DNA of 64,000 bases from Halieaceae bacterium UBA5085 (GCA_002414665.1 DIAF01000006.1:47084-111083), one strand, 5' to 3'; shown: positions 43,658 through 53,137, counted from the stretch's first letter. Program-made: numbers and translations. Notes: a model not told the origin generated them from the letters alone.

Positions 43658-44410
43658 TCAGCCTGGGGCCTTCCGGTACGCTGCGGGATCGAGCCGGCGC
43701 ATCTCGGCTTCAATCCAGCGCTCTACCTCATCCATCAGCTCACCCGGGTCACGGTCCAACGCTGAAACAGGTGTACCAATCGACACGTCAATCACACCCG
43801 GGATAAACGAAAAAGTTCGCCGCGGCCAGCAGCGCCCGGAGGTCACCGCTATGGGAATAACGCTGGCACCGGTGGCCACCGCGAGACGCGTGGCGCCACT
43901 CTTGTACTGACCTTTGCTGCCACGGGCCGTGCGCGTGCCTTCCGGGAACATGATGACCCACTTGCCCCGGTCCATCAGCTCCCTGCCCTGCGCTGCAACT
44001 TTGCTCCAGGCCTCAGAGCGCTTGCTGCGGTCAATATGCACCATTTTCAAGCGAGCCAGGCACCAGCCAAAAACGGGGATGTAGAGCAGTTCTTTTTTGA
44101 ACACATAGGCCAGCGGATGCGGCGTCATGCTGGGAAAGAAAAACGTTTCCCAGGTCGACTGATGCTTGGGGCACAGCACGATCCGACGCATGTCATCTGC
44201 CGCTGGCAGGTTCTCAATGCCATGGATGCGGTACTGCACACCGGCAACAATCCGTGCCACCTCGATTACGCCACGCAGCCAGGGCACGGCAAACCACCAC
44301 CAGAGCCGGGTGTCGTTCACGAACACCGACATGATCACCAGCGCCAATCCGCAGGGAATCACCGTGACCACCATCCACAGGAATACCAGCAGGGAGCGCA
44401 GCGCGTTCAC
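43658..44410 (-). CDS. 1-acyl-sn-glycerol-3-phosphate acyltransferase (PlsC family)
   Basis: 250 residues from the GTG at 44410, which overlaps the stop of the upstream esterase gene (GTGA); the longer frame to 44515 is Arg-rich and unlike the family. One or two N-terminal membrane helices precede the acyltransferase domain. The catalytic block is KHQSTWET, i.e. HX4E rather than HX4D, a variant seen in some proteobacterial homologues. Block III is MFPEGTRTARG and block IV is VIPIAVTSG. It acylates lysophosphatidic acid at the inner membrane. Confidence 0.87.
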   Translation of the reverse strand: MNALRSLLVFLWMVVTVIPCGLALVIMSVFVNDTRLWWWFAVPWLRGVIEVARIVAGVQYRIHGIENLPAADDMRRIVLCPKHQSTWETFFFPSMTPHPLAYVFKKELLYIPVFGWCLARLKMVHIDRSKRSEAWSKVAAQGRELMDRGKWVIMFPEGTRTARGSKGQYKSGATRLAVATGASVIPIAVTSGRCWPRRTFSFIPGVIDVSIGTPVSALDRDPGELMDEVERWIEAEMRRLDPAAYRKAPG

Positions 44411-45480
44411 AGCTCGCCGCCCTCCGCAACGGGCACGCCCGCGCTGGCGAGGAATTCCGCGACATTGGCGAAGGCCTCTTCGGCCTCGTCCAGTTCGGGT
44501 GTAAACATCTGCCACACATGGACCATGTGTGGCCAGGTTTGCAGCACCACCAGTGAACCGGCTTCTTCGGCGCGGGCCGCATAACGGCGCGAGTCATCCA
44601 GCAGCATCTCCTGCTCGCTGACCTGCAGCAGGGTCGGCGGCAGTCCGGCCAGATTTCCGCGCAGCGGCGACACGTCCGGGTGCGAGGGCGGCAGGCGGTT
44701 GGTAAACCAGGTGACCCACAGCAACAGCAACGCAGGAACTTTCGCCATCCAACTGAACATGGGGCCCAGCATGGGATCGGTGGCGAGGTTGCTGCGCAAA
44801 CTGCCACTGCTCATCGTCACGTCCGTGGAAGGCGAGAACCCGATGGCGACATCGGCCTGACGCAAACCCTCGTCGCGAATCCACGCAATCAGTCCCAGGG
44901 TCAGACTACCACCGGCGGAGTCGCCGCCCACCATTGCGTAATCCAGCGGGGCGGGGCCATCGGGCCCATTTTTCACCAGCCAGCGCCAGGCATTACGGCA
45001 GTCGTGAATCCCATCCATACGCCTGTGCTCCGGGAGCAATCGGTAGTCCAGCGAAAACACAGCCGCCCCCGTCAAGCGTGCCAGTCGATCGGTAATTGCC
45101 CGGTGGCTCAGGGGACTGCCAGCGATCCACGCGCCGCCGTGGATGTACAGGAAGCGACGCCTGGCATCGTAATCCGGTGCCAGAACCCATTCACCTTTGA
45201 CGCCCTGCTCATCAACCGGGACGAAACGAGATGCAAACTCCCGTCCTTCGCTGAGCCCGTCCATGATGCGACGCATGTGCAGCAGGCGCTCCCGCCCGCG
45301 CATCACCTGCCCTGCTGGCAACATCTCCCGCAAACGCTGCAGCACCTCCGCGTGGCCGGCGCTGGGTGGCATCGACGGCGCCGGCAGCCTCGCACCGTCA
45401 AAGCGGGAGAGGTCCGCTCCGCGCAGGTAAAGCAGGCTGAATAGTACCAGTGCCAGAATGACAACAATGAACCAGACCAT
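44407..45480 (-). CDS. Membrane-anchored esterase of the HSL (hormone-sensitive lipase) family
   Basis: 357 residues from the ATG at 45480. One N-terminal membrane helix (VWFIVVILALVLFSLLYL) anchors it. The oxyanion motif HGGAW, the nucleophile motif GDSAGG, an Asp near LLQVSEQEMLLDDS and the late His in WPHMVHVWQ give a complete alpha/beta-hydrolase triad. Its 3' end overlaps the start of the PlsC-type acyltransferase gene by 4 bp, so an esterase and an acyltransferase are made together, suggesting lipid remodelling. It is divergent from the polysaccharide operon. Confidence 0.87.
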   Translation of the reverse strand: MVWFIVVILALVLFSLLYLRGADLSRFDGARLPAPSMPPSAGHAEVLQRLREMLPAGQVMRGRERLLHMRRIMDGLSEGREFASRFVPVDEQGVKGEWVLAPDYDARRRFLYIHGGAWIAGSPLSHRAITDRLARLTGAAVFSLDYRLLPEHRRMDGIHDCRNAWRWLVKNGPDGPAPLDYAMVGGDSAGGSLTLGLIAWIRDEGLRQADVAIGFSPSTDVTMSSGSLRSNLATDPMLGPMFSWMAKVPALLLLWVTWFTNRLPPSHPDVSPLRGNLAGLPPTLLQVSEQEMLLDDSRRYAARAEEAGSLVVLQTWPHMVHVWQMFTPELDEAEEAFANVAEFLASAGVPVAEGGEL

Positions 45481-45585
45481 GCGTGTTCCCCGGGGCTGTG
45501 AGGGCTGCATTAAACCAGAAGGCCGGTAGGCTGCACAACGCGAGGCAGCAGCGGAACTGGCGCGGAAACCGGTACAGGCGAAAAT

Positions 45586-45613
45586 TTGCCTCAGTGTCGT
45601 CGACCAGTATACT
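45586..45613 (+). promoter_or_regulatory. Probable sigma-70 promoter of the polysaccharide operon
   Basis: TTGCCT (45586-45591) and TATACT (45608-45613) with a 16-bp spacer, about 31 bp before the first ATG of the operon at 45644. The -10 has five of six consensus bases, the -35 has four of six. Confidence 0.5.
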
Positions 45614-45643
45614 GCCGGGGCCAGCCATCGCAGCAGGAGCGCA

Positions 45644-46930
45644 ATGAGCAGACAGCAACCAGCCCAGTCAGGCATCGCGGAAATTGCAGGTTCGTCGGAG
45701 ACAGCACCTGGCGCGCCCACTCGCCAGACCGTGGGCGCCGGGGTTCTCATTGGCCTCGGGGCACTGATGCTGGCTGCGCTACTGGTCGGGGCATTGTTGT
45801 CGCAGTCGGGCCCCGCGGCAGCGCCAAAGGCCGACGACACACCACCGGCTGAGACCTTCAACGGGCGCGTGTTCAGCCCCACGCGCGCCGAGTCCTCGCA
45901 CATTGAGGGCGATGCACAGGTCATTCGCACAATGCTGGGCAATGAAGGCGTCTTCAGCGTCACAACGCGTCTGCCGCTGCAGCAATACCCCGTCATCCGA
46001 GTGGATCTCACGGGCGGCGCTTCCCTGCGCTACTTTCTTTTCTGGAGAACCGCCGAGCAACCAGAACAACAGTTTTTTGCACCGCTGCCGGGTGCCGGGC
46101 GAGGCGTATCCTGGCACGCCTTCCCCGACCCGGCACTCTGGAATGGCACAGCAACAACGGTGGCAATTGGGGCGTTCGGTGACGCTGCCGGCGCACCCAT
46201 CACATTGCACAGCCTGGGCTTCCATGGGGACTCCCGCTGGGTGCGACTCGCCTCCGTGTGGACGCTGTGGCATGCGGGCGGCAGCTGGCCGGCATCCGGC
46301 ATCAATCGCTACCTGGGGACACCTCTGCAGGCGGAGGCTGTTTTCCCCGTCGCTTGGATTGGGCTATGGGCCTTCCTTGCCACAAGCATGGCTGTGCTCT
46401 GGGTGTTGTGGCGTCGCGCCGGCAGACGTACTGCAATCACCGCGGGGCTGCTGACAATTTTCTTGCCATGGCTGCTCCTCGACAGGTTGTGGCAGGCGCA
46501 GCTCGAGCATCAGATAGTGTTGACAGAGGCCGCGTTCGGCGACAGGACGCAGGCCGAAAAACACGCCGCAGAAGCGGACGCGGAACTGCAGGATTATGCG
46601 GCACGCATACGCGGGAAGCTGGCAACGCCGGATGCCCGCGTGGTCCTGCTGCATGCCTCGGAGGGGCATAATTATGATCGGCTGCGCCTGCAGTTCCACC
46701 TGCTCCCCGCCAATGTGTACAACTACGGATCCAGGCTCCTCGCGCCGGGGGAGATGCGCAGAGGTGACTACGTGTTAACGCTGGGTGCCCTGCCAGAGTT
46801 CCAGTACTCTCTTCGCGAGCGGCTGCTGAGTGACGGCCGCCATGTCTACCGGGCAAGACGCATCGATGCACATCCACTGGGTAGCCTTTATCTCATTTCC
46901 GGTTACGCGGGAAGGGCCTCGACACAATGA
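45644..46930 (+). CDS. Uncharacterised membrane protein with large periplasmic domain
   Basis: 428 residues; start supported by an AGGAG site. Hydrophobic segments lie at about 32-52, 233-256 and 264-282. Between the first two is a beta-rich domain of about 180 residues (FLFWRTAEQPEQQFFAPLPG) that should be periplasmic, and after the last is a 145-residue domain containing VVLLHASEGHNYDRLRLQFH. I recognise no family. Its stop overlaps the next gene's start (ATGA), and the operon continues into a WcaJ-type transferase, so a role with that GT-C-like partner in surface polysaccharide or glycan export is plausible. Confidence 0.65.
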   Translation: MSRQQPAQSGIAEIAGSSETAPGAPTRQTVGAGVLIGLGALMLAALLVGALLSQSGPAAAPKADDTPPAETFNGRVFSPTRAESSHIEGDAQVIRTMLGNEGVFSVTTRLPLQQYPVIRVDLTGGASLRYFLFWRTAEQPEQQFFAPLPGAGRGVSWHAFPDPALWNGTATTVAIGAFGDAAGAPITLHSLGFHGDSRWVRLASVWTLWHAGGSWPASGINRYLGTPLQAEAVFPVAWIGLWAFLATSMAVLWVLWRRAGRRTAITAGLLTIFLPWLLLDRLWQAQLEHQIVLTEAAFGDRTQAEKHAAEADAELQDYAARIRGKLATPDARVVLLHASEGHNYDRLRLQFHLLPANVYNYGSRLLAPGEMRRGDYVLTLGALPEFQYSLRERLLSDGRHVYRARRIDAHPLGSLYLISGYAGRASTQ

Positions 46931-48351
46931 CTGCTGAAGCCCATCTACCAGCGCTTGCCATCGCCCTGCTGCTTCCCTGGCTCGCCGGCACTGTGACCGT
47001 CCGCAGGATCGTCGGACCCGCCCCAGCCACGCTGCTTCTGGGCCACGGTTTCATGCTCGGGCAACTGCTGGTTATCCTGCTCGCGCTGGCGTGGAACCGT
47101 GCGGGCCTGACATTTGCGTTCACGCCCATGGCGATCACCCTGGCCGGCTTCAGCGCGATAATCGCGCTGGCACAGAGCTGGAGGGACGTTTCTCACAGGC
47201 GTGGTCTCGTTCTCGGCTGGAGAGACGCGCTATGGCTGGTCCCTCTGGCACTGTTTCTTGCCGAGCGCGGCGTGGCGCTGACACAGGAAATTCTGTTGCG
47301 GCCCCTCTTTGCCTGGGATGCCTGGATGAATTGGGTCCCGCGGGCCGTAGTCTGGTTTCATCAGGGCGCAATGGCGCCTTTTGTGTTGCCCGAGGCGTGG
47401 CTCACCGCAACAAGCGCGGATACAATGCCCTACACGCTTGGCAACCCGCGGGCGAACCTGTATCCGCCGGGTATTCCATTGCTGGTTCTGTGGCAAATGC
47501 TCGCAGCGGGCACACACGACAGCACGCTGCTCTACCTGCCCTGGCTGCTACTGCCGGCCGCGCTTGCGCTGGCACTGTGGGGGCATTTGCGCCAGCACGA
47601 TGTACCCAGGCCATTCTGCGCCCTGGCGGTATTTGCCCTGCTGAGCCAGCCCCTGGCCAACACGCACGTCGCCCTCCCCGGGTACGCCGATCTCTGGCTG
47701 GGTGTGGCGTTCGCTCTCGGTGCGATGGCGTTGGCTGAGTGGCACAGGAGCAACCATTGGCGCTGGGGACTCCTTGCCGCGACACTCGCCCTCTGCTGTG
47801 CACTGTTCAAGGTTCCTGGCCTGGGCTTCGCCGGGCTGCTCGTCGTCGGGGCAGGTGTTCTGGCCTGGAAGCCACCCGAGCGCTGGATCACCTGGGCGGT
47901 GGTGACTGCGCTGGCGCTACTGCTGATCAGCCTGCTCGTCGGCTTACACCCGGCCTCGGCACAGTTCCTGGCGGATAACCTGGCAATTCCTCTCCCGGAG
48001 CCTCTACCGACGCTACGCATCGCGCCTGCCCCCCTGCTGCCTTTGCTCTGGGACAATATGTTCCTGTACGGCAACTGGCACCTCTTCTGGCTGCTGTTGG
48101 CCGGGAGTCTTGCCGCGACCATTTACACGCGCCACTCCGATGCGCTGCGCAACATCGCCTGCCTGATGTTTGTCGGAGGCCTGGGTCTCTTGCTCGCCGT
48201 CTTCGGACTTACCCACTATTTCAATCAGGTCGCGAATGGCGTGACCTTTGATCGCTCTATGCTGTATGTGGTGCCACTCGGCGTCTACGTCGCGTTTGCC
48301 CTGCTGGCGAACACCTGGGGGGCAGAGCAACCTGCCGAGCAGCGGGGATGA
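46927..48351 (+). CDS. Polytopic GT-C-like membrane protein (possible glycosyltransferase)
   Basis: 474 residues with about 11-12 transmembrane helices. The first large outside loop has FAWDAWMNWVPRAVVWF, an acidic-aromatic motif resembling the catalytic DxD/ExD loop of GT-C glycosyltransferases such as PMT and ArnT; this is the only functional hint. TMPYTLGNPRANLYPPGIPLL follows in the second outer loop. Such enzymes use polyprenyl-phosphate sugars. It overlaps its neighbours on both sides by 4 bp, so it is tightly linked to the unknown membrane protein upstream and the WcaJ-type gene downstream. Confidence 0.65.
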   Translation: MTAEAHLPALAIALLLPWLAGTVTVRRIVGPAPATLLLGHGFMLGQLLVILLALAWNRAGLTFAFTPMAITLAGFSAIIALAQSWRDVSHRRGLVLGWRDALWLVPLALFLAERGVALTQEILLRPLFAWDAWMNWVPRAVVWFHQGAMAPFVLPEAWLTATSADTMPYTLGNPRANLYPPGIPLLVLWQMLAAGTHDSTLLYLPWLLLPAALALALWGHLRQHDVPRPFCALAVFALLSQPLANTHVALPGYADLWLGVAFALGAMALAEWHRSNHWRWGLLAATLALCCALFKVPGLGFAGLLVVGAGVLAWKPPERWITWAVVTALALLLISLLVGLHPASAQFLADNLAIPLPEPLPTLRIAPAPLLPLLWDNMFLYGNWHLFWLLLAGSLAATIYTRHSDALRNIACLMFVGGLGLLLAVFGLTHYFNQVANGVTFDRSMLYVVPLGVYVAFALLANTWGAEQPAEQRG

Positions 48352-49721
48352 CCCCGGCTAACCACATACGCCTGGCGCATTTTGCCCCGCTGCTGGATGC
48401 AATTGCCCTGACGTGTGCGGGCGCACTCAGCTGGTATCTGCGCTTCGCGCCCGCCCCCGTGGAAGATCACTACCCGGTTGCGCTGCTTCTCGGCTTCCTC
48501 ATGGCCCTGGTTCTTCTCCCATTGGCTGGCGCCTATCGAAGACCTCGCTGGTCACACCCGCTATCCGGGCTGCTCGCCGCTGCTCCTGGGATACTGCTCC
48601 TTTACAGCGGGTTACTCCTCGTCGCCTCGCTGACCAAGACCACCGCCGACTTCTCCCGTATCTGGATGGTCGGGTGGGGTATGCTGGGCATTGCCGCAAT
48701 GGCTTGCTGGCGTTTGCTACTGGATCCCCTCCTCCGACGCGGTGCACGAAACGTAGCAATACTGGGCACAGGCCAACTGGCCCGCTCCACAGTTCGCCAT
48801 TTGCAGGAGCACAGTAAACACAATCGTGTTACCGGCATGTTCAGGCTTCCAGGAGAAACGCCTGTACCTGCAGCCAGCCTGCCGGCCCCGCTGCTGGGCG
48901 AGCTGGATGATCTGGAACCCATGCTGATCGGTGGCAACCATGGTATCGATGAAATATGGCTGGCCCCGGATGCAACACATGCCATCAACGATGCCGTGTT
49001 ACTCGCGAGAATCCAGCAGAGCAGCCTGCCGGTGCATTACGTACCGGACCTGACCATGCTGCGCATCCTGCGGCACCGCATCAACGACATTGACGGTGTC
49101 ACACTGATTGAACTCAACGCAACAGCGCTGGACGGTCCGGAGGCCGTACTGAAACGCATAATGGATCATACCCTGGCTGCAATTGCCCTGCTGGTTCTGG
49201 CTCCGCTGCTGTTGTTGCTGGCTGCCCTGATCCGTCTTGAATCCCCGGGACCCGCCCTCTTTGTTCAGGCCCGCCACGGGGGTGGAGGTCGCATCATCCA
49301 GGTATTCAAGTTCCGAACAATGCGTGATGGTGCGTGTCCTGACAGGCAGGCGACCCGAGATGACCCCCGTATCACACGCTTCGGGGCTTTTCTCCGACGC
49401 AGCAGCCTCGATGAGCTGCCGCAGCTGCTTAATGTGCTTCGAGGCGACATGTCACTGGTCGGCCCTCGGCCACACCCCTTGGCGCTGAACGCACATTTTG
49501 GAAAGCAACTTGAGACCTACATGCAGCGACACCGGGTCAAACCCGGCATTACCGGCTGGGCTCAGATCAATGGATTCCGCGGTGAAACAGACACGCTGGA
49601 GAAAATGCAGAGCCGGCTTGAACATGACATCTACTACATTGAGAACTGGTCCCTGTGGTTAGATATAAAGATCCTTGCAAAAACCCTTATCAAGGGCTGG
49701 ACCGGGCACAATGCATACTGA
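48348..49721 (+). CDS. Undecaprenyl-phosphate sugar-1-phosphate transferase, WcaJ type
   Basis: 457 residues: four N-terminal membrane helices, a central Rossmann-like CoA-binding region (NVAILGTGQLARSTVRHL), a fifth hydrophobic stretch (about 275-300) and the C-terminal bacterial sugar-transferase domain with VFKFRTMRDGA, RSSLDELPQLLNVLRGDMSL and VGPRPH, ending GHNAY as WcaJ proteins do. It starts exopolysaccharide repeat units by moving a hexose-1-phosphate, often glucose, onto undecaprenyl phosphate. The start overlaps the previous gene's stop by 4 bp. Confidence 0.92.
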   Translation: MTPANHIRLAHFAPLLDAIALTCAGALSWYLRFAPAPVEDHYPVALLLGFLMALVLLPLAGAYRRPRWSHPLSGLLAAAPGILLLYSGLLLVASLTKTTADFSRIWMVGWGMLGIAAMACWRLLLDPLLRRGARNVAILGTGQLARSTVRHLQEHSKHNRVTGMFRLPGETPVPAASLPAPLLGELDDLEPMLIGGNHGIDEIWLAPDATHAINDAVLLARIQQSSLPVHYVPDLTMLRILRHRINDIDGVTLIELNATALDGPEAVLKRIMDHTLAAIALLVLAPLLLLLAALIRLESPGPALFVQARHGGGGRIIQVFKFRTMRDGACPDRQATRDDPRITRFGAFLRRSSLDELPQLLNVLRGDMSLVGPRPHPLALNAHFGKQLETYMQRHRVKPGITGWAQINGFRGETDTLEKMQSRLEHDIYYIENWSLWLDIKILAKTLIKGWTGHNAY

Positions 49722-49792
49722 AACACCACTTACGAAAAATCACTACTGCATGGCGATTGCCTGCTACTGCTGCCATCTCTTGCGACCCCGTC

Positions 49793-50614
49793 ATGACACA
49801 CCAACATAAAACCGGGGTCGATGAGCTGGGGAGCAGAGAGGTGCAAGCGTTCGCAGGCTGTGCAATACGGCCCCGCAGCCTGCCAGAAATGTTCGAGCAC
49901 ATGACATCGATACTGGCTGGTGGCTGTAGCGGAGAATTAATCGGGCACCACAATCTGCACAGTTTATACCTGACGCATACTGATCCCGTCGTGCGGACGT
50001 TCTATGAGCAATGCCGCGATTGTTACATTGACGGTATGGGCGTGTGCTGGCTTTTCCATTTGGCGGGTATCCGGCAGCGCCAGGCTCAGCGTTTCTCTTT
50101 GATGGACTGCCTACCCGAATTATTGACGCTGGCCGAGCAGGCGACACTGCGAGTGTTTTATTTCGGCGGCTCGCGAACCAGCGTCGAGCGCGCGAGCAAG
50201 TGGATTCAGGGGCAATGGCCAGAGCTTCAAATCCAGTTGCTCAACGGATATGTTGCGGACGACGCCGAGGTTGTGGCGCAGGTCAACGCCTTTGCACCCG
50301 ACCTGTTGCTCGTTGGCCTGGGGATGCCCAAGCAGGAATCCTGGATACTGCAACATCGTACACAGCTAAAAGCTGGAATTATTCTGCAGGCGGGAGGCAC
50401 TCTGGATTACTACAGCGGTGAACAGGCTCAACCACCCGCCTCCTGGTCACAGCGAGGGTTTGGCTGGCTCTATCGCCTGTTGCACGATCCACGGCGACTC
50501 TGGAGGCGCTACCTGGTGACGCCCTGGGTACTGTTACCGCGGCTTTGGAGGCTACGCCGAGGCTTATCTGAAGAGCGCAGAAGACAAACCCGGGAGACCA
50601 CGAAGTCGGGTTAG
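49793..50614 (+). CDS. WecG/TagA/CpsF-family glycosyltransferase
   Basis: 273 residues from the ATG at 49793; no strong ribosome site is visible, and an in-frame extension to 49655 is also possible. The family core is intact: YIDGMGVCWL (the DGxG acidic motif), RVFYFGGSRTSVERA, and LLVGLGMPKQESWI (the conserved GxPxQE motif). It would add a second sugar to the polyprenyl-linked unit made by the WcaJ-type enzyme 71 bp upstream. Its 3' end overlaps the convergent glycosyltransferase gene by about 51 bp. Confidence 0.85.
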   Translation: MTHQHKTGVDELGSREVQAFAGCAIRPRSLPEMFEHMTSILAGGCSGELIGHHNLHSLYLTHTDPVVRTFYEQCRDCYIDGMGVCWLFHLAGIRQRQAQRFSLMDCLPELLTLAEQATLRVFYFGGSRTSVERASKWIQGQWPELQIQLLNGYVADDAEVVAQVNAFAPDLLLVGLGMPKQESWILQHRTQLKAGIILQAGGTLDYYSGEQAQPPASWSQRGFGWLYRLLHDPRRLWRRYLVTPWVLLPRLWRLRRGLSEERRRQTRETTKSG

Positions 50615-51604
50615 GAGGGAGTCATCACTGCGCAACAACGCCAGGACGTAATTCACCGCCAAGCGACGTCTGCGCCTGCCGCACAACGGCCTGCTACGCC
50701 CGGCCGCCTCTCTGAGCACGTCCTCAACACGTGGACGCAGTTCCACCTGCAATGCAGCCTGGGACATACTCAGGAACTGGCGTATACGCGCAACCTGAAG
50801 ATACCTGCGGGCACCTGCGCTCAAGCAGGCATAGGCATTGGCTCCGTGAATCCGGTAATAAAATCCCGGCGTGGCGCAATAGTGTTTTTGCACACCAAGC
50901 AGTGAGCACAGACGCACGATAATGCCATCCGCGGAATTGCGCGTAGCCGCGTGGCTGGTTGTGCTGATAGAAAAAAAGCGGACAGCCCACCGCGGGATAA
51001 TGACCCTGTCCGAGAGGCGCTCCCGGTGCTCCAGCAGTCTATCCCGCAGTGCGCGGCGCAGCGCGAGACCAGAGGTGGGTGAACCCAGAAATTCTCCACC
51101 GGCCCATGTGCTCCAGCGGCTTGAACCGGTTAGCCCTGGGGGAACTTCGATACGCGCAAGCATGGCTTTCGTTGCCCGCACGGCCTCTTCGATCTCACCG
51201 CCGGGTGATGCCGCACAAAAGAAAAAATCGGCGCCGGGATTCTGCTCGGCATGACGGCGAAGCCGCGCCAGATAGCCGGGGAGAAAATAGTCATCGCTAT
51301 CCAGCAATGCACACAGGTCGCCGCGAGCCATGGAAAGCCCTTCCAGAACCGCACTCAACTGTCCCTGGTTAGGCTGTCGAAGAACACGCACTTGTTGTTT
51401 CGCTGCGTAACTCGCGAGTATCTCCGCCGACCCGTCCCTGGAACCATCATCAACCACAATCAGTTCGTCCTGCGGAGCGAGTTGGGCAAGTACTGAGTCG
51501 AGTGCCTGAGGCAGGTAATCCGCGTAATTATAATTATTTACCACTACCGAAACACTCAAACCCGAAGTCGCCTCAGAGTGCACAAGGTCTTGGGCAGGGA
51601 TCAT
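50564..51604 (-). CDS. Family 2 glycosyltransferase
   Basis: 346 residues with the GT-A fold of GT2. VSVVVNNYNYADYLPQALDS is the nucleotide-binding start, IVVDDGSRDGS the next conserved strand, and ALLDSDDYFLPGY carries the DxD-type metal motif. The C-terminal third is basic and helical and may sit on the membrane. Its ATG overlaps the stop of the upstream decarboxylase gene (ATGA). The sugar is not predictable; the neighbouring gene makes UDP-xylose, a possible donor. Confidence 0.87.
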   Translation of the reverse strand: MIPAQDLVHSEATSGLSVSVVVNNYNYADYLPQALDSVLAQLAPQDELIVVDDGSRDGSAEILASYAAKQQVRVLRQPNQGQLSAVLEGLSMARGDLCALLDSDDYFLPGYLARLRRHAEQNPGADFFFCAASPGGEIEEAVRATKAMLARIEVPPGLTGSSRWSTWAGGEFLGSPTSGLALRRALRDRLLEHRERLSDRVIIPRWAVRFFSISTTSHAATRNSADGIIVRLCSLLGVQKHYCATPGFYYRIHGANAYACLSAGARRYLQVARIRQFLSMSQAALQVELRPRVEDVLREAAGRSRPLCGRRRRRLAVNYVLALLRSDDSLLTRLRGLPGLSSALFR

Positions 51605-52557
51605 GCTACATCGCCATGACGCCTGAAGTAGTCAATAGTCCGCTCCAGCCCGTCGGCAAGCGGCACCGCAGGCTCCCAACCCAGCAATTGCCTCGCCAAA
51701 TCAATGTCAGGCTGGCGCTGGCGGGGGTCGTCCTGAGGCAGCGGTTCCTGCAGCAATGGCGACTGCGAGCGTGTCTGCGCGAGCACCTGCTCAGCCAGTT
51801 CACGAATCGTAAACTCCACCGGATTGCCCAGGTTTACCGGCCCGGTTATCTCATCAGGCGTATTCATGAGCCTGATGAGTCCTTCTATCAGGTCGTCAAC
51901 GTAGCAGAAGGATCGCGTCTGCTGACCATCCCCGTAAAGCGTGATCGGCGCTCCACGCAAAGCCTGCACAATAAAGTTGGAAACCACACGACCGTCATTG
52001 GGGTGCATTCGAGGGCCGTAGGTATTGAAGATACGCGCTACCTTGATGCGCAGCCCGTGCTGGCGGAAGTAATCAAAAAACAGTGTCTCCGCACAACGCT
52101 TGCCTTCGTCATAGCAGGCACGCGGCCCAACGGGGTTTACGCGGCCCCAGTAACCCTCCTGCTGCGGATGCACTTCCGGATCGCCATACACTTCGCTGGT
52201 CGATGCCTGCAGGATGCTCGCATTCACCCGCTTCGCCAATCCGAGCATGTTAATCGCGCCGTGCACGCTGGTCTTGGTAGTCTGTACAGGGTCCAGCTGG
52301 TAATGAATTGGGGACGCCGGGCAGGCCAGATTGTAGATCTGGTCCACTTCGACGTACAGCGGGAAAGTCACATCGTGCCGCAGCAGTTCGAAACGGGGGT
52401 TTCCCAACAGGTGCAGAACGTTATCACGGCTGCCCGTGAAAAAATTGTCCACGCAGAGCACATCGTGACCATCAGCAAGGAGCCGCTCACACAGATGACT
52501 GCCGAGAAAACCTGCCCCGCCGGTAATCAGGACACGGGGGCGTGAAGAAGAACGCAT
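51601..52557 (-). CDS. uxs: UDP-glucuronate decarboxylase (UDP-xylose synthase)
   Basis: 318 residues from the ATG at 52557 (CGGAG upstream). NAD-binding ITGGAGFLGSHLCERL at the N terminus, ASTSEVYGDPEVHPQ with the catalytic Thr/Ser region and the YxxxK pair in CYDEGKRCAET are typical of the extended SDR enzyme that decarboxylates UDP-glucuronate to UDP-xylose; the RHDVTFPLYVEVDQIYNLA segment and IFNTYGPRMHPNDGRVVSNF are characteristic of UXS. It supplies a pentose donor to the adjacent glycosyltransferase. The gene symbol is by family. Confidence 0.9.
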   Translation of the reverse strand: MRSSSRPRVLITGGAGFLGSHLCERLLADGHDVLCVDNFFTGSRDNVLHLLGNPRFELLRHDVTFPLYVEVDQIYNLACPASPIHYQLDPVQTTKTSVHGAINMLGLAKRVNASILQASTSEVYGDPEVHPQQEGYWGRVNPVGPRACYDEGKRCAETLFFDYFRQHGLRIKVARIFNTYGPRMHPNDGRVVSNFIVQALRGAPITLYGDGQQTRSFCYVDDLIEGLIRLMNTPDEITGPVNLGNPVEFTIRELAEQVLAQTRSQSPLLQEPLPQDDPRQRQPDIDLARQLLGWEPAVPLADGLERTIDYFRRHGDVA

Positions 52558-52762
52558 GACGGAGGCTCCGTTGCACAACTGGTGTCAAATGCACAGTGCC
52601 TGGACACCGATCGCCGAACAAAATGACAGAGTACACAATCGGGGTTTGAGTGGCCAGTTGGTTAAGGTTAACGACTGCCGGGTGCTTCATAGCGCCAGTT
52701 GCGGCGCCGCCTTATTCCGGAAACTCTGTTACCTATCCGGCCGGAATGCACCCGTGATTTGG

Positions 52763-52839
52763 TGGCAGGGGCAGAAGGACTCGAACCCTCGACCTACGGC
52801 TTAGAAGGCCGTTGCTCTATCCAGCTGAGCTATACCCCC
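52763..52839 (-). tRNA. tRNA-Arg (anticodon TCT)
   Basis: 77 nt including an encoded 3' CCA. It folds to the cloverleaf: acceptor GGGGGTA/TGCCCCT (first pair G-U), D-loop AGCTGGATA, anticodon stem ACGGC/GCCGT with loop CTTCTAA, T-loop TTCGAGT. Last gene of the tRNA operon. Confidence 0.95.
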
Positions 52840-53007
52840 ACAAAAGGCAGTTGAACGTAATACAGGCCGCTGGCCTGACCGCGAAACCAAGCGCTCGAAG
52901 CACTAACACGGCGTGACGCCGCGGGCGCGAGTATAGCATCCGACCGACAGGTTTCCAGCTGCAAGGGCCCGAAACGATGCTCAGCCAACACAAGAATCTG
53001 TAGAGGG

Positions 53008-53084
53008 TGGGGTGGCCGACGGGTCTTGAACCCGCTACCTCCGGAGTCACAATCCGGTGCTCTACCCGGTGAGCTACGGCCACC
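53008..53084 (-). tRNA. tRNA-His (anticodon GTG)
   Basis: 77 nt including the extra 5' G(-1) characteristic of tRNA-His and an encoded CCA. Anticodon loop TTGTGAC between CCGGA and TCCGG; T-loop TTCAAGA. Middle gene of the operon. Confidence 0.96.
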
Positions 53085-53137
53085 ACTGCAAAAGGGCTGA
53101 AAACAACACAACCAACTCGACAACCGTGGCCAATAGT

